From Dissulfuribacter thermophilus (GTDB lineage Bacteria > Desulfobacterota > Dissulfuribacteria > Dissulfuribacterales > Dissulfuribacteraceae): a DNA stretch of 64,000 bases. The translations under genes and the position numbers were made by a program. A model generated the notes under the pieces. The model saw only the letters and a list, made by a program, of their open reading frames with translations, was not told the DNA's origin and made no database searches. Shown here one piece after another: positions 51,816-60,574 of the stretch. The stretch lies in NCBI RefSeq assembly GCF_001687335.1, contig NZ_MAGO01000010.1:1-64000 (forward strand), written 5' to 3'. Positions within the stretch are counted from its first letter, which is position 1; each line of letters starts with the position of its first letter.

Positions 51816-53197
51816 TATACCCCCCATCTTTTCAACTTTAGTCTCAGGGTCTTTCTATCGATCCCAAGTAACTGAGCTGCCATGGTCTTGTTGCCTCCCA
51901 CAGACTCGAGGACCTTTACCACGTAACGGCGCTCTAGTTCATCCAGCGATACAACTCCCTTCAAGAGGTCATCTTCCATATGAACAGGCTTTTCTTTTCC
52001 GCCAATCTTTGTCTGACGCCCCATGGGTAAACCAGAGAGCTCTATGTCGTCCACTGAAATCTCTCCAGAGGTTGTGAATATCACCAGGCGTTCCACATAA
52101 TTTTCAAGTTCCCTGACATTCCCAGGCCAATGATAGCCCTTGAGTATATCCAGGGCATCCTTGGCGATGGTGAGTCCGGGTCTTCCGTGTTTGAGGGAAA
52201 AACGTTTCAAAAAATAGTCTACCAACAAGGGAATGTCCTCTTTCCTATCCCTGAGAGGAGGTGTCTTGAAGGCCACCACGTTCAATCTAAAGAACAGATC
52301 CTCTCTAAAGCGCCCTTCCTCCACTGCCTGCCTCAGATCTTTGTTGGTAGCGGCAATAATACGCACATCTACCTTTGTAATCCTATGGCTACCAACCCTT
52401 GTGATCTCCTTTTCCTCTACGACCTTTAAGAGTTTTGCCTGGAGATCAAGGTTTATGTTTGCGATCTCGTCTAAAAAAACCGTCCCTCCATTGGCCAATT
52501 CAAATTTTCCAAGTTTATTCTCTGTAGCCCCTGTAAAGGCCCCTTTCACATGACCAAAGAGTTCGCTTTCAAACAGAGATGGAACAAGGGTTGAACAGTC
52601 TACCGAAATAAAGGGCGCATCTTTTCTAGGGCTCTGCTCGTGGATATACCTTGCCAAAAGCCCCTTACCAGTTCCACTCTCCCCAGTTATGAGCACAGTG
52701 CTGTCTGTTTGGGCCACACGTCTGGCTCGTGCCAGAAGATCCAGTAGGGCATTGCTATCACCTACAATCCTCACCTCACCCTCTTTTTTCCGCAGTTCCT
52801 CACGTAGATACAGGTTTTCAAGGGCGAGCATCTTTGTTTTCAGTGTCCTCTGAACCACCATTAATAGCTCTTCTGGATCAAAGGGCTTGGGCAGAAAATC
52901 GTTTGCACCCAGCCGCATGGCCTCCACTGCATTCTGGATGGTTCCGTATGCAGTGATCATGACAATGGGGATCAGGGTGTCCCTTTGCCTAATATTGGAG
53001 ATCAGGTCGAGTCCGTTTATATCCGGCATCTTGAGGTCCACCAATACAATGTCAAAATCCGACTCATCCAAGAGCTTAAGCGCCTCTTTACCGGTCTCTG
53101 CCTCCATGCACTCATAACCACGTCTACGCAACACCTGAGCGCACCCGTCCCTAATGGCAGGATCATCGTCAACAATAAGGATTCTCTGTGCTGGCAT
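51815..53197 (-). CDS. NtrC-type sigma54-dependent response regulator
   Basis: 460-aa two-component activator. REC domain: ILIVDDDPAIRDG, phospho-acceptor Asp in FDIVLVDLKMPDINGL (about residue 54), Lys in FLPKPF. AAA+ domain: GESGTGKGLLA, GAFTGATENKLGKFE, VFLDEIANINLD, DVRIIAATN. C-terminal Fis-type HTH NKTMAAQLLGIDRKTLRLKLKRWG. The Walker A last residue is Gly, where Glu is more common. Four bp after the PAS kinase gene, its likely cognate partner. Targets unknown. Confidence 0.92.
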   Translation of the reverse strand: MPAQRILIVDDDPAIRDGCAQVLRRRGYECMEAETGKEALKLLDESDFDIVLVDLKMPDINGLDLISNIRQRDTLIPIVMITAYGTIQNAVEAMRLGANDFLPKPFDPEELLMVVQRTLKTKMLALENLYLREELRKKEGEVRIVGDSNALLDLLARARRVAQTDSTVLITGESGTGKGLLARYIHEQSPRKDAPFISVDCSTLVPSLFESELFGHVKGAFTGATENKLGKFELANGGTVFLDEIANINLDLQAKLLKVVEEKEITRVGSHRITKVDVRIIAATNKDLRQAVEEGRFREDLFFRLNVVAFKTPPLRDRKEDIPLLVDYFLKRFSLKHGRPGLTIAKDALDILKGYHWPGNVRELENYVERLVIFTTSGEISVDDIELSGLPMGRQTKIGGKEKPVHMEDDLLKGVVSLDELERRYVVKVLESVGGNKTMAAQLLGIDRKTLRLKLKRWGV

Positions 53198-53201
53198 ACC
53201 T

Positions 53202-54275
53202 CTACACGCTTCCTGTCTTTGATAAATTTACCGGGATTTCAATGGTAAACTTGGTTCCTCTTCCCTCTTGGCTTTCACAAGAAATCTTTCCGCCGTGCCT
53301 CTGAACTATACCCCTGGTAATGGATAATCCAAGGCCAGTCCCTTTTCCTCTCTGTTTCGTGGTAAAAAACGGTTCAAATATCTTATTCTTCAAATCTTCA
53401 GGTATCCCATGCCCTGTATCCTCAACTGTAAATCTGATAAAACTGCGCCTGTCTCCCAAACTGAAAGGCCCCTCTTTATACTCTGTTGAAACTAAAATGG
53501 TGCCTGGCCCCTCTATGGCCTCAGCGGCATTTATCAAAAGATTCAGGACTATCTGCTCAATTTGCCCCTTATCTCCCATAAAATGTGGAAGTTCATTAGA
53601 GAGGTTGAACACCACGTTGATCTCTCTAAACATCCTGTGATCTTCTATCATTGAATACATCTCACGGATCACTTCATTTAGATCCACCGGTGAATAGGCC
53701 TTTGACGAAGATCTTCCAAAATTCAATAAGGCCTTCACTATTATCCTACAACGGGTAGCAAGCCTTATGATCTTATCCAGGTTCTCACGCGCTGAGCTAC
53801 CATCTTTTATGTCTTCCTTCAATAGGTTTGCATAGAGCAAGATACCACCCAGTGGATTATTGATCTCATGGGCTATTTCTCCTGCTATCTTACCCATGGC
53901 CGTAAGACGCTCTGATTCAATGAGCTTTATTTCCCAATTTTTTTCACTCGAAAGATCTTTTATAAGAGTCTGATACAGGATTCCCTCACAGGCCGCTACT
54001 GGGAGACAGATCACCTCTAACTCCATGCGGGTGCCGTCGGATCGCCTCCCTAGGTACTCTCTCCTTCCAAGTCTGACAGAACCTGAGGGCCACGGAGATA
54101 TGAAATCTCCCATGGAGCGTCCTACCACATCATCTGGCCTTGAGTATCCAAAGAGGTTCAAAAAGTCCTCATTTGCGAGTATTACACGATCTCCGTCGTG
54201 TATAACCCCTGGCTGGTTGATCCTTTTCCAACTCTCGAAGATGTCGTCCGAAAGAAAATCCTTACTCTCGATCAT
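53202..54275 (-). CDS. PAS-domain sensor histidine kinase (NtrB-type)
   Basis: 357-aa soluble kinase. PAS-like segment at residues about 17-115 (GVIHDGDRVILANEDFLNLFGYSRPDDVVGRSMGDFI). H box GEIAHEINNPLGGILLYANLL, N box QIVLNLLINAAEAIEG, then VEDTGHGIPEDL, FEPFFTTKQRGKGTGLGLSI. No TM helix. Probable partner of the sigma54 regulator 4 bp downstream. The region upstream of its ATG contains a family A fragment and family C repeat. Confidence 0.91.
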   Translation of the reverse strand: MIESKDFLSDDIFESWKRINQPGVIHDGDRVILANEDFLNLFGYSRPDDVVGRSMGDFISPWPSGSVRLGRREYLGRRSDGTRMELEVICLPVAACEGILYQTLIKDLSSEKNWEIKLIESERLTAMGKIAGEIAHEINNPLGGILLYANLLKEDIKDGSSARENLDKIIRLATRCRIIVKALLNFGRSSSKAYSPVDLNEVIREMYSMIEDHRMFREINVVFNLSNELPHFMGDKGQIEQIVLNLLINAAEAIEGPGTILVSTEYKEGPFSLGDRRSFIRFTVEDTGHGIPEDLKNKIFEPFFTTKQRGKGTGLGLSITRGIVQRHGGKISCESQEGRGTKFTIEIPVNLSKTGSV

Positions 54276-54312
54276 ATATTCAAATTATCTGTTATCATTT
54301 TATAAGTCAATT

Positions 54313-54335
54313 ATCCCGGATTATGCACTTCAATA
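54313..54335. repeat. Family A end fragment A6
   Basis: ATCCCGGATTATGCACTTC is close to the family A end; the element beyond it is missing. Confidence 0.5.
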
Positions 54336-54367
54336 CAGAGGGAGGACCTGAAGAAAGATAGAAGGTA

Positions 54368-54427
54368 CGCCTCTGACTTTTGTACAGGCAAGCCTTGCTT
54401 CTTCCTTCTACCTTCTTCCTTCTTCCT
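54368..54427. repeat. Family C repeat, copy 3
   Basis: CGCCTCTGACTTTTGTACAG, GCAAGCCTTGCTTC, then CTTCCTTCTACC and CTTCTTCC units, just before the stop of the EAL gene. Confidence 0.65.
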
Positions 54428-56444
54428 ATTTTTTCAGCCAGAACTCAAGCGGAGCAGGTCTGGAATAGTAATAACCCTGGCCCAGGAAATCCTCTCCTTT
54501 TCTATTTTGAGGGGTCTTTGCTCTCAAGCGTTCTGGAATGCTCCTAAGAAGGCTGATAAGCTCCTGATTTTCCACGAATTCATAAACAACTCCCAGCCCT
54601 AGATCCAGGGCCAGAAGCACCACCGAGTCAAGGACTGAACGAATGGACTCAGAACTGATTGCTCTTTTTACCAGAGAGCCATCTATCTTTACAAAAGAAA
54701 CGACCTTTTCTTCGGTTAGACGACCAATAAGTTCAAAATTGGCATAGCCCGAGCCAAAATCATCCACTGCAAACTCCATGTTATTTGATTTAAGCTTCTT
54801 CACAAAATCGGGCTTTGACAGTTCCTCGTACTCAGTCACTTCCACTACTAACCCCATATTCAATTCCTTGGCCCGAAGGGCAAGTTCCCTGAGCGCCTCC
54901 AATACATCCTCAGAACTAAAGGAGCGAGGATATAGGTTTATGAAGATCTTTTTTGCGAATTTCGCTAGATCTCTCAAGCGGGAAAGGAGAGTTTTGAGCA
55001 CAACGAGATCAAAAGGTTCCTGCAGGTTTTCGCGGGCCACAATAGGAATGAACTCTCCAGCGGAAATGATTTGATCCTTCTCGTCCTTAAGACGCACCAG
55101 GCACTCAAACCAGCCAGAGGCCTTGCCAGAGCTGAGCACATGAAGGGGTTGGAGATAGAGAATGACCTCCTGTGCCTCCAAGGCCTCCTGCACAAGCCTT
55201 TTGATCTTGAGGTAGCGGTGTACCCGCACGAAAAATTCCTCAAGGTGAGGAGTAAGGTCCTTCACCAGAAGTGGCTTTGGCTCATCCACTATAGCCAGAT
55301 GTTCCTCAGCAAGGCGAAGGAGTTCCTGAATCTCCTCTACTGAATAACTTTTCAACATCTCTGGATCAATAAGGCCCACGCTAAGGACTGGATTTTTGAT
55401 CCTTTCAGCGAACTTCTTGGCTAGGGCCTGTGCCGTCTCCTCCAACCAGGAACGGATCCTGGAAAAAGGAAACCTGCTGGTATCCACCAGAAGATATAGA
55501 TTGCCATCTGTTTCCACCAGACAGACGCCTTCACTATTACCAAAATTTTCCCTGGTACTATGAGACAATTCCAATTTCAGATTGGAAACTTCTTCATGAC
55601 TCTTTCTCAGTTGTAGGATCGCACGATTCAGAGTAATTACAAACAGTCCTCCCCGCAAAGACTCCTCTTTTATGTAATCCAGGAGGATTTTCACCTTCGA
55701 GCTTTCCCATCGGAAGATGAGTTCGCCTAAGAAACTACTGAGCAAAAATAGGTTCTCACATATCATCCGTACCAGTGGAAGGGCCTTTTCTTTGTTCCCA
55801 TTGAGGTAAAAGGTATAGGCCAGCTTGGCAGCCTCGTGAAGGTCTTTGTGGGTTGAGAGGATCTTGATTCTTAAGTCAGAGGCCCGATAACACATGACCT
55901 CAAAAGTAAGGCTGTTTAGCCACCTTCCCAACTTACATCTCTGAGGATTGAATTCCGGCGGCGATTCATTCTCAAACAGAGACCGATAAAAATCTTCAAG
56001 CCATAGGACATGGTCGTCTGTGAAAAATCCACTGCCACTACCCAAAACTGTAAGTGCGTCCTCTAGGATGCCCTGGATATAGGCCTCTGCATAAGCTTCT
56101 CTAATAATGCCAATAACCTCTGGGATACGCTCTCTGGCACTCGGAGGAAGTTTCTCTCTTATGTTCCAAAGCTCCTCGTGCAGAAACTCGATCATGTCAA
56201 AAATGGCCTTTTCGTGGATGCGCAAATTCCAGTGGACCTTAGCCGTGGCCAAATAGTGTCCAAAGATCTCTTCCTTGTCCACATTACTAGCAAGAGCACG
56301 CCCCAGAAAATCTGCCTGACGGGAAACAAGCCTTGCAATCATGGTATAAGACCTGAGAAAACTGGAAGCATAAAGGTCCTTAAGTATAGTGATGTAAAAT
56401 CGTTCGAAGACATCATTCAGTATATCTTTTATATGTTCCGACAT
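54426..56444 (-). CDS. EAL-domain c-di-GMP phosphodiesterase with CZB zinc-sensor domain
   Basis: 672-aa soluble protein. An N-terminal helical domain (1-135) could be globin-like, with His71 in AKVHWNLRI as a possible proximal His; uncertain. Then a CZB (zinc-binding) domain with H145, C170 (CKLGRW), H199 and H203. The central part resembles a degenerate GGDEF. The C-terminal EAL domain keeps catalytic residues: FECLVRL (Glu of EAL), INLYPRSF, VVEVTEYEEL, FAVDDFGSGYA, FVKIDGSLV, EFVENQEL and GQGYYYSRP. So phosphodiesterase activity is plausible and may be tuned by zinc or redox. ATG 56444. Monocistronic. Confidence 0.85.
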   Translation of the reverse strand: MSEHIKDILNDVFERFYITILKDLYASSFLRSYTMIARLVSRQADFLGRALASNVDKEEIFGHYLATAKVHWNLRIHEKAIFDMIEFLHEELWNIREKLPPSARERIPEVIGIIREAYAEAYIQGILEDALTVLGSGSGFFTDDHVLWLEDFYRSLFENESPPEFNPQRCKLGRWLNSLTFEVMCYRASDLRIKILSTHKDLHEAAKLAYTFYLNGNKEKALPLVRMICENLFLLSSFLGELIFRWESSKVKILLDYIKEESLRGGLFVITLNRAILQLRKSHEEVSNLKLELSHSTRENFGNSEGVCLVETDGNLYLLVDTSRFPFSRIRSWLEETAQALAKKFAERIKNPVLSVGLIDPEMLKSYSVEEIQELLRLAEEHLAIVDEPKPLLVKDLTPHLEEFFVRVHRYLKIKRLVQEALEAQEVILYLQPLHVLSSGKASGWFECLVRLKDEKDQIISAGEFIPIVARENLQEPFDLVVLKTLLSRLRDLAKFAKKIFINLYPRSFSSEDVLEALRELALRAKELNMGLVVEVTEYEELSKPDFVKKLKSNNMEFAVDDFGSGYANFELIGRLTEEKVVSFVKIDGSLVKRAISSESIRSVLDSVVLLALDLGLGVVYEFVENQELISLLRSIPERLRAKTPQNRKGEDFLGQGYYYSRPAPLEFWLKK

Positions 56445-56979
56445 TTTATTCTATTGCTACCCCTTTCAAATCACTTGTATCCTCGCACAAACCCGCTCAA
56501 CTCTGTAGTAACATCCTAATCGCCGTCACATCTCAATCTAGTTTATACTATGCTATTGTCCTCTATAAAAGAGTTGTAAACAACTTAGTTTTATTTTTTT
56601 AAATAATCATTTACCAATTCTAAAAAATTTTGCTTCTCTAACTGTGGCGAGTTTCACTTTTTCGACCAGACACGAAAATATCAAATAGAAAGACTCAGAG
56701 CCTACACATATTTCGTGCAAGGACTACAATGAAAAAAATGGAATCTCGTTAAGAGAAAAGAGAAAGTTAAATTGGGCTGGTTTAAGCTGGTAGGTTAGAT
56801 TTTGTGAGTGGAATGTTGGGAAAGATCAACCAATCGAATTGTGAAAATAATTCTTTGTATAAGGGTGTACATCCGCCCTACTAAAACCCTATCAGATCTC
56901 CTGACAATCAAATCAATTGAGACGAGCGGGGCATTTTTTACAATACATTTAAACGTGCCAAAATCCAGAGAGCGCTGGC
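56445..56979. other. Gene-free intergenic region
   Basis: About 535 bp, AT-rich, between the divergent EAL gene start and the end of the GDP-fucose synthase gene. Only poor short frames on either strand, no tRNA-like or repeat family sequence recognised. It presumably holds the EAL gene promoter near its start. Confidence 0.5.
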
Positions 56980-58134
56980 TCAAGGCCTATCCCCTTTATA
57001 CCATGAATACAATCTTCGTATCCCTTCTTCTAATGAAACTTTATGCCTCCATCCAAGGGAATGCAGTCTTGTTACATCAGTGACCTTGCGCGGGGTTCCA
57101 TCTGGTTTTGAGAAATTAAAATAGACATCTCCTCTAAATCCAACAATTTCTTTGATCAAATAAGCTAGCTCTTTTATTGATAAATCTTCCCCAGTGCCGA
57201 TATTTAAATGCGTATTTCTGATCTCCATCTCCCCCATGGCTTTTAGGGAGTCGACTTCTGGCCAGATAAACTTGACTATGTCCTGAAAATCTATCTCTTC
57301 CATCAGGAAAACACATGCGTCAGCCATGTCCTCTGACCACAAAAATTCCCGTTTTGGATTACCAGTGCCCCACACCTCTACTCTCGTGTCTTCTATCCCA
57401 TGCCTTTCAAGGATATTTAAAATCACCTCCTTGGAATCATTGCCGGTAATGCCCTCTATAGGTAACCTATTCAGGTCACTTCTTATTGTATCCCAATCAT
57501 CGTCTTCTAGGGCCTTTGCAAGATGCATTTTCCTGATTAGTGCTGGCAGTACATGGGACTTTTCCAGGTCAAAATTGTCATTATAGCCATAGAGATTAGT
57601 TGGCATGACAGAAATAAAATTTGTCCCATATTGGAGATTATAACTTTCGCACATTTTTATTCCTGCAATTTTTGCAATGGCATAAGGTTCATTCGTGTAC
57701 TCAAGTGGTGCAGTGAGAAGATATTCTTCCTTAATAGGCTGTGGACAATACCTGGGATAAATACATGTGCTTCCAAGAAAAAGGAGTTTTTTCACATCGT
57801 TTACATAGCTTTGATGTATAACATTGTTTTGAATCTGTAGATTTCTATAAATAAATTCCGCTCTATAGACGTTGTTTGCCAGAATTCCCCCGACCTTTGC
57901 AGCTGCCAAAAAGACGTATTCTGGTTTTATCTTCTTCAGGAAGTCAGCGACCTCCTGGTGATCTGTCAGATCAACCCTATGATATTCAATAGACGGTAAA
58001 TTGTGCTCAGAAGGCGATTTTGAATAGACTGTACCAATTACGTTTTTATACCCTTTTTCCAAAAGTTTTCTTACTATGGCGCTTCCAACTAGACCGCTTG
58101 CACCGGCCACCAAAATCTTACTGTCTGCGTTCAT
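56980..58134 (-). CDS. fcl: GDP-L-fucose synthase-like epimerase/reductase
   Basis: 384 aa from ATG 58134, with GGGGGG about 12 bp upstream; a longer frame from 58188 lacks support. The Rossmann motif KILVAGASGLVGSAIVRKLLEKG, AAAKVGGILANNVYRAEFIYRNLQIQNNVI, LFLGSTCIYP (Ser), PYAIAKIAG (Tyr-x-x-x-Lys) and GTGNPKREFLWSEDMADACVFLM are standard. An insert of about 40 residues after KALEDDD is longer than in E. coli Fcl and similar to long-form variants. Converts GDP-4-keto-6-deoxymannose to GDP-fucose; no gmd gene is in the window. Confidence 0.88.
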   Translation of the reverse strand: MNADSKILVAGASGLVGSAIVRKLLEKGYKNVIGTVYSKSPSEHNLPSIEYHRVDLTDHQEVADFLKKIKPEYVFLAAAKVGGILANNVYRAEFIYRNLQIQNNVIHQSYVNDVKKLLFLGSTCIYPRYCPQPIKEEYLLTAPLEYTNEPYAIAKIAGIKMCESYNLQYGTNFISVMPTNLYGYNDNFDLEKSHVLPALIRKMHLAKALEDDDWDTIRSDLNRLPIEGITGNDSKEVILNILERHGIEDTRVEVWGTGNPKREFLWSEDMADACVFLMEEIDFQDIVKFIWPEVDSLKAMGEMEIRNTHLNIGTGEDLSIKELAYLIKEIVGFRGDVYFNFSKPDGTPRKVTDVTRLHSLGWRHKVSLEEGIRRLYSWYKGDRP

Positions 58135-58167
58135 AAAAAGATGAACCCCCCTTTTAAAAATCCATTT

Positions 58168-58265
58168 CATAGATCGTTCTGCTCGCAAGTTTTTCGAAAA
58201 TGCAAGGAAAAAATTGGCGACTTGCTACTAAGATACTTCAACTCTGGGACAACGCAACCAATACC
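58168..58265. repeat. Family A degenerate left-half copy A7
   Basis: GCTCGCAAGTTTTTCGAAAA, then TGCAAGG, TACTTCAACTCTGGGACAACG resemble the left half of A1 and A8. Its right end is not recognisable. Confidence 0.5.
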
Positions 58266-58388
58266 TGTTACGAGCACAGGACTCCGTCAAAGTCGTTGGT
58301 AAGGTCCTCAAAAGAATTGCCTACAGTCTATTTTCTTTACACCCCCTATTTTGCAGACATTAGTATAAAGGGCATGATTCCATGATTT

Positions 58389-58712
58389 GTGGGGGATGAT
58401 ATGCAAATAAAAACAATAGGCAATAGTGGTCAGATCACTTTAGGCAAAAAATACTCTGGCAGGCAGGTCATCGTAGAAGAAATTGAACACGGTGTCTGGC
58501 TAATAAAAACTGGACGGTTTGTTCCCGATTCTGAGGCATGGTTATATAAAGGGGATATGCCGTCAAAATTGAACAGGGCAATAAAATGGGCAGAAGATAA
58601 TCCCCCGGCAGAAACTAATGAGGATTGCGTTGGGAAAGGATACTATCAATACAAGGACCTCACTCAAAACCCTTATATTCTATCAGAATCACAAAAAAAA
58701 TGCGTGCTGTAG
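58389..58712 (+). CDS. AbrB-like antitoxin-type protein
   Basis: 107-aa protein (or 103 aa from the ATG at 58401). MQIKTIGNSGQITLGKKYSGRQVIVEE resembles a SpoVT/AbrB swapped-hairpin DNA-binding start, followed by FVPDSEAWLYKGDMPSKLNRAIKWAEDNPP. This layout is typical of toxin-antitoxin antitoxins. A 25-codon frame (MRAVVYRDGDWIRFLT) overlaps its stop and may be what is left of a toxin gene. Identity is moderately supported. Confidence 0.55.
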   Translation: MGDDMQIKTIGNSGQITLGKKYSGRQVIVEEIEHGVWLIKTGRFVPDSEAWLYKGDMPSKLNRAIKWAEDNPPAETNEDCVGKGYYQYKDLTQNPYILSESQKKCVL

Positions 58713-59051
58713 TTTATAGAGATGGTGATTGGATACGTTTTTTGACTTTACATCCCGACCATGACTCCGCCTATTAAGCGTGGAGACTACCGAGGCTTCT
58801 ACTCAGTCGCCTGTCCCTTATTTTCTCTTATTTTCTTTCTTGGCATGATTTAAGTGGCTTTACTTATGAAGGTATTAGAATGTATTAATTCAAAGGATAG
58901 TTTACTTGCTCGTAACACCAGGGGGAAAATTCATTGGCAACGATCATAATTATGTCTGAGGACGGCAAAAACTCTTTTTGAGTATGCATAAGTATAGAAT
59001 TAAAAGCAAGGATAATCTTATTGAGCCCCTGGATATGCACTGGGATGTCAA
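58713..59051. other. Decayed toxin-antitoxin region
   Basis: No intact gene. A 25-codon frame from 58700 overlaps the end of the AbrB-like gene. A short frame ending EPLDMHWDVK overlaps the ATG of the PIN fragment with a TGATG junction, as antitoxin-toxin pairs do, but an in-frame stop lies about 25 codons upstream. It could be a broken antitoxin. Confidence 0.35.
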
Positions 59052-59123
59052 ATGATGCTTCTACTAGATACCCATGTCCTGGTCTGGTTGGATGAAGGCA
59101 GTCCAAGACTTGGGCATAATGCT
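59052..59123 (+). pseudogene. PIN-domain (VapC-like) toxin fragment cut by repeat A8
   Basis: The frame starts MMLLLDTHVLVWLDEGSPRLG, the N-terminus of a PIN-domain ribonuclease with its first catalytic Asp (LLLDTHV). After about 24 codons it runs into the left end of a family A repeat and ends in repeat-encoded residues. The remaining PIN motifs are not found after the repeat. Interpreted as insertion-disrupted toxin. Confidence 0.7.
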
Positions 59124-59381
59124 AGATTATGCAGCTCGAAAGCCTTGCCGAAGATGCAAGGCGGAGGGCAGGCGAGAAGTACTTTAGTACTTCAAGTGCC
59201 CGACAACAAAGCAGATTCGGTACAATTGCGAGCCCCTTGTGGGTTCAAGTGCCTGAGATTTAACAACTAAAAAAGGTGCACCTTTTGGGTGAAAGTATTT
59301 ATCCAAAAAGATGGGGATAACCATTTAATTATTTTGATAAAATCCTTTTCTCAGGCATTAGAAGTGCATAATCTGGGATCA
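59122..59381. mobile_element. Family A MITE-like repeat, full-length copy A8
   Basis: Starts CTAGATTATGCAGCTCG and ends GTGCATAATCTGGGATCATG, giving inverted ends ATTATGC / GCATAAT. The interior shares AGCCTTGCCGAAGATGCAAG, TACTTCAAGTGCCCGACAACA and GCGAGCCCCTTGTGGGTTCA with A1, and the inner inverted pair TTCAAGTGCCTGAGA / TCTCAGGCATTAGAA. Confidence 0.8.
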
Positions 59382-59404
59382 TGATCCCCTGTAACATTCG
59401 GTTC

Positions 59405-59620
59405 CTATCCCAATGCCCTTTTGGCAGCCCTCATCCCCTTCACATACCTAATCCCATGGCTTGAGCACCTGAATCTAAGCCTGCTTGTGTTACCCACCAG
59501 GTGACCAAATTCCCCTCCTCCTTCCCCTGAAAACGGCATAAGCCTCTTCGAAGGCTCTTCTCCCATCTGCCTTGCCTGCAAGCGTTCATGAATGGAGGTA
59601 AACTCTGATTCCTCTGGCAA
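59405..59620 (-). CDS. Doubtful small ORF
   Basis: 71-codon frame (TTG start) with sequence FSGEGGGEFGHLVGNTSRLR and RYVKGMRAAKRALG. No recognised family, no SD. It stands after vapC on the same strand. May be a remnant of a larger coding sequence or chance. Confidence 0.25.
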   Translation of the reverse strand: MPEESEFTSIHERLQARQMGEEPSKRLMPFSGEGGGEFGHLVGNTSRLRFRCSSHGIRYVKGMRAAKRALG

Positions 59621-59644
59621 ATTCGCTATCTCTGCCCTCAGAGG

Positions 59645-60046
59645 CTAAACCCAATTTTCAACTGATAGTCCCTCCACTCTCTCAAACTCTTTTACATTAT
59701 TGGTCACAAGAATAAGGCCATTTGCACGCGCATGCCCTGCTATCATCATGTCATATGGACCAATCGGTTGCCCTTTTTTATAGAGTTCGGCACGAATGCG
59801 TCCAAAATGCCAGGCGGCTTTCTCATCAAAATCTAACACATCGACCAGCGAGATAAATCCCTCAATGTCCACAAGATTACGTTCAACCTGGCTGGAATAT
59901 TCTGCCCCGAATATCAACTCACCAAGAGTTATAGAGGAAATGCACATCTGTCCTTGATGTTTTTTGAGCCGTGTCCTGACCCCTTCAGGACGTTTTTTCA
60001 TTATGTAAATAACAATGTTGGTATCAAGCATATATTTCAGCATCAT
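59645..60046 (-). CDS. vapC: VapC-family PIN-domain toxin
   Basis: 133-aa ribonuclease toxin. PIN motifs are YMLDTNIVIY (first Asp), ISSITLGELIFGAEYS (Glu), IGPYDMMIAGHARANGLILVTNNVKEFERV (Asp and TNN). Complete, unlike the fragment at 59052. Starts in ATGA overlap with the antitoxin gene stop, a usual arrangement. Confidence 0.93.
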   Translation of the reverse strand: MMLKYMLDTNIVIYIMKKRPEGVRTRLKKHQGQMCISSITLGELIFGAEYSSQVERNLVDIEGFISLVDVLDFDEKAAWHFGRIRAELYKKGQPIGPYDMMIAGHARANGLILVTNNVKEFERVEGLSVENWV

Positions 60047-60279
60047 AAAGGATTCCTAGACTGATCATCCTCCTGAGATCTCTGCTCCATAAAATCTTCA
60101 GACACACCTGGCGCATCGAACCATTCATCCCATGCCTGACCCTTTGGGACTATTATCCTTTTATTTCCCACTGCAATAATTTCCACTAACTTTACTCTTT
60201 CTGGAAAAGCCACAAGTTTAGGCAGGCGAACAGCCTGGCTCCTATTTGTTTTAAATATCTTTGTCTCAACTATTGGCAT
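60043..60279 (-). CDS. vapB: VapB-family antitoxin
   Basis: 78-aa antitoxin starting at ATG 60279, with GGAG upstream; the longer frame to 60369 has no RBS. AbrB-type N-terminus (ETKIFKTNRSQAVRLPKLVAFPE), the V-x-I-x-x-x-G-x-x-I-I-V-P segment and an acidic C-terminus that binds the toxin (DAPGVSEDFMEQRSQEDDQ). Neutralises VapC and represses its own operon. Confidence 0.9.
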   Translation of the reverse strand: MPIVETKIFKTNRSQAVRLPKLVAFPERVKLVEIIAVGNKRIIVPKGQAWDEWFDAPGVSEDFMEQRSQEDDQSRNPL

Positions 60280-60502
60280 TTTACTTTCTCCAGAGGATGG
60301 AATTATTGATTCTAACTTCTGATTTGAAAATAAAAATTCACAAGGGGATATGTCAAGCGTATATCCCAATATTTATATCACGTATCCCAAAACGTCAGTA
60401 AGCTACCCAGGATATTTCGCCTGTCTCCCTTTTTTTACTACTTTTTTTACAGGAACAGAGCCAGCTACCAGCAAAAACGATTCCACCCGTACCTTGAACA
60501 AC

Positions 60503-60551
60503 AAAAAAGCCCCGCAACAACTCCTCCATGAAGGAAGGAATCTTGCGGGGC
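60503..60551 (-). terminator. Terminator after rfbA
   Basis: On the minus strand GCCCCGCAA (60551-60543) and TTGCGGGGC (60517-60509) form a perfect 9-bp stem followed by six T. It closes the unit ending with rfbA. Confidence 0.85.
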
Positions 60552-60574
60552 AGATTTCGATAAAATCGCCTTTT

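Noticed and set aside
56445-56979. Possible small RNA or gene in the 535-bp gap
   Set aside because: No promoter-terminator pair, structured region or coding frame could be supported.
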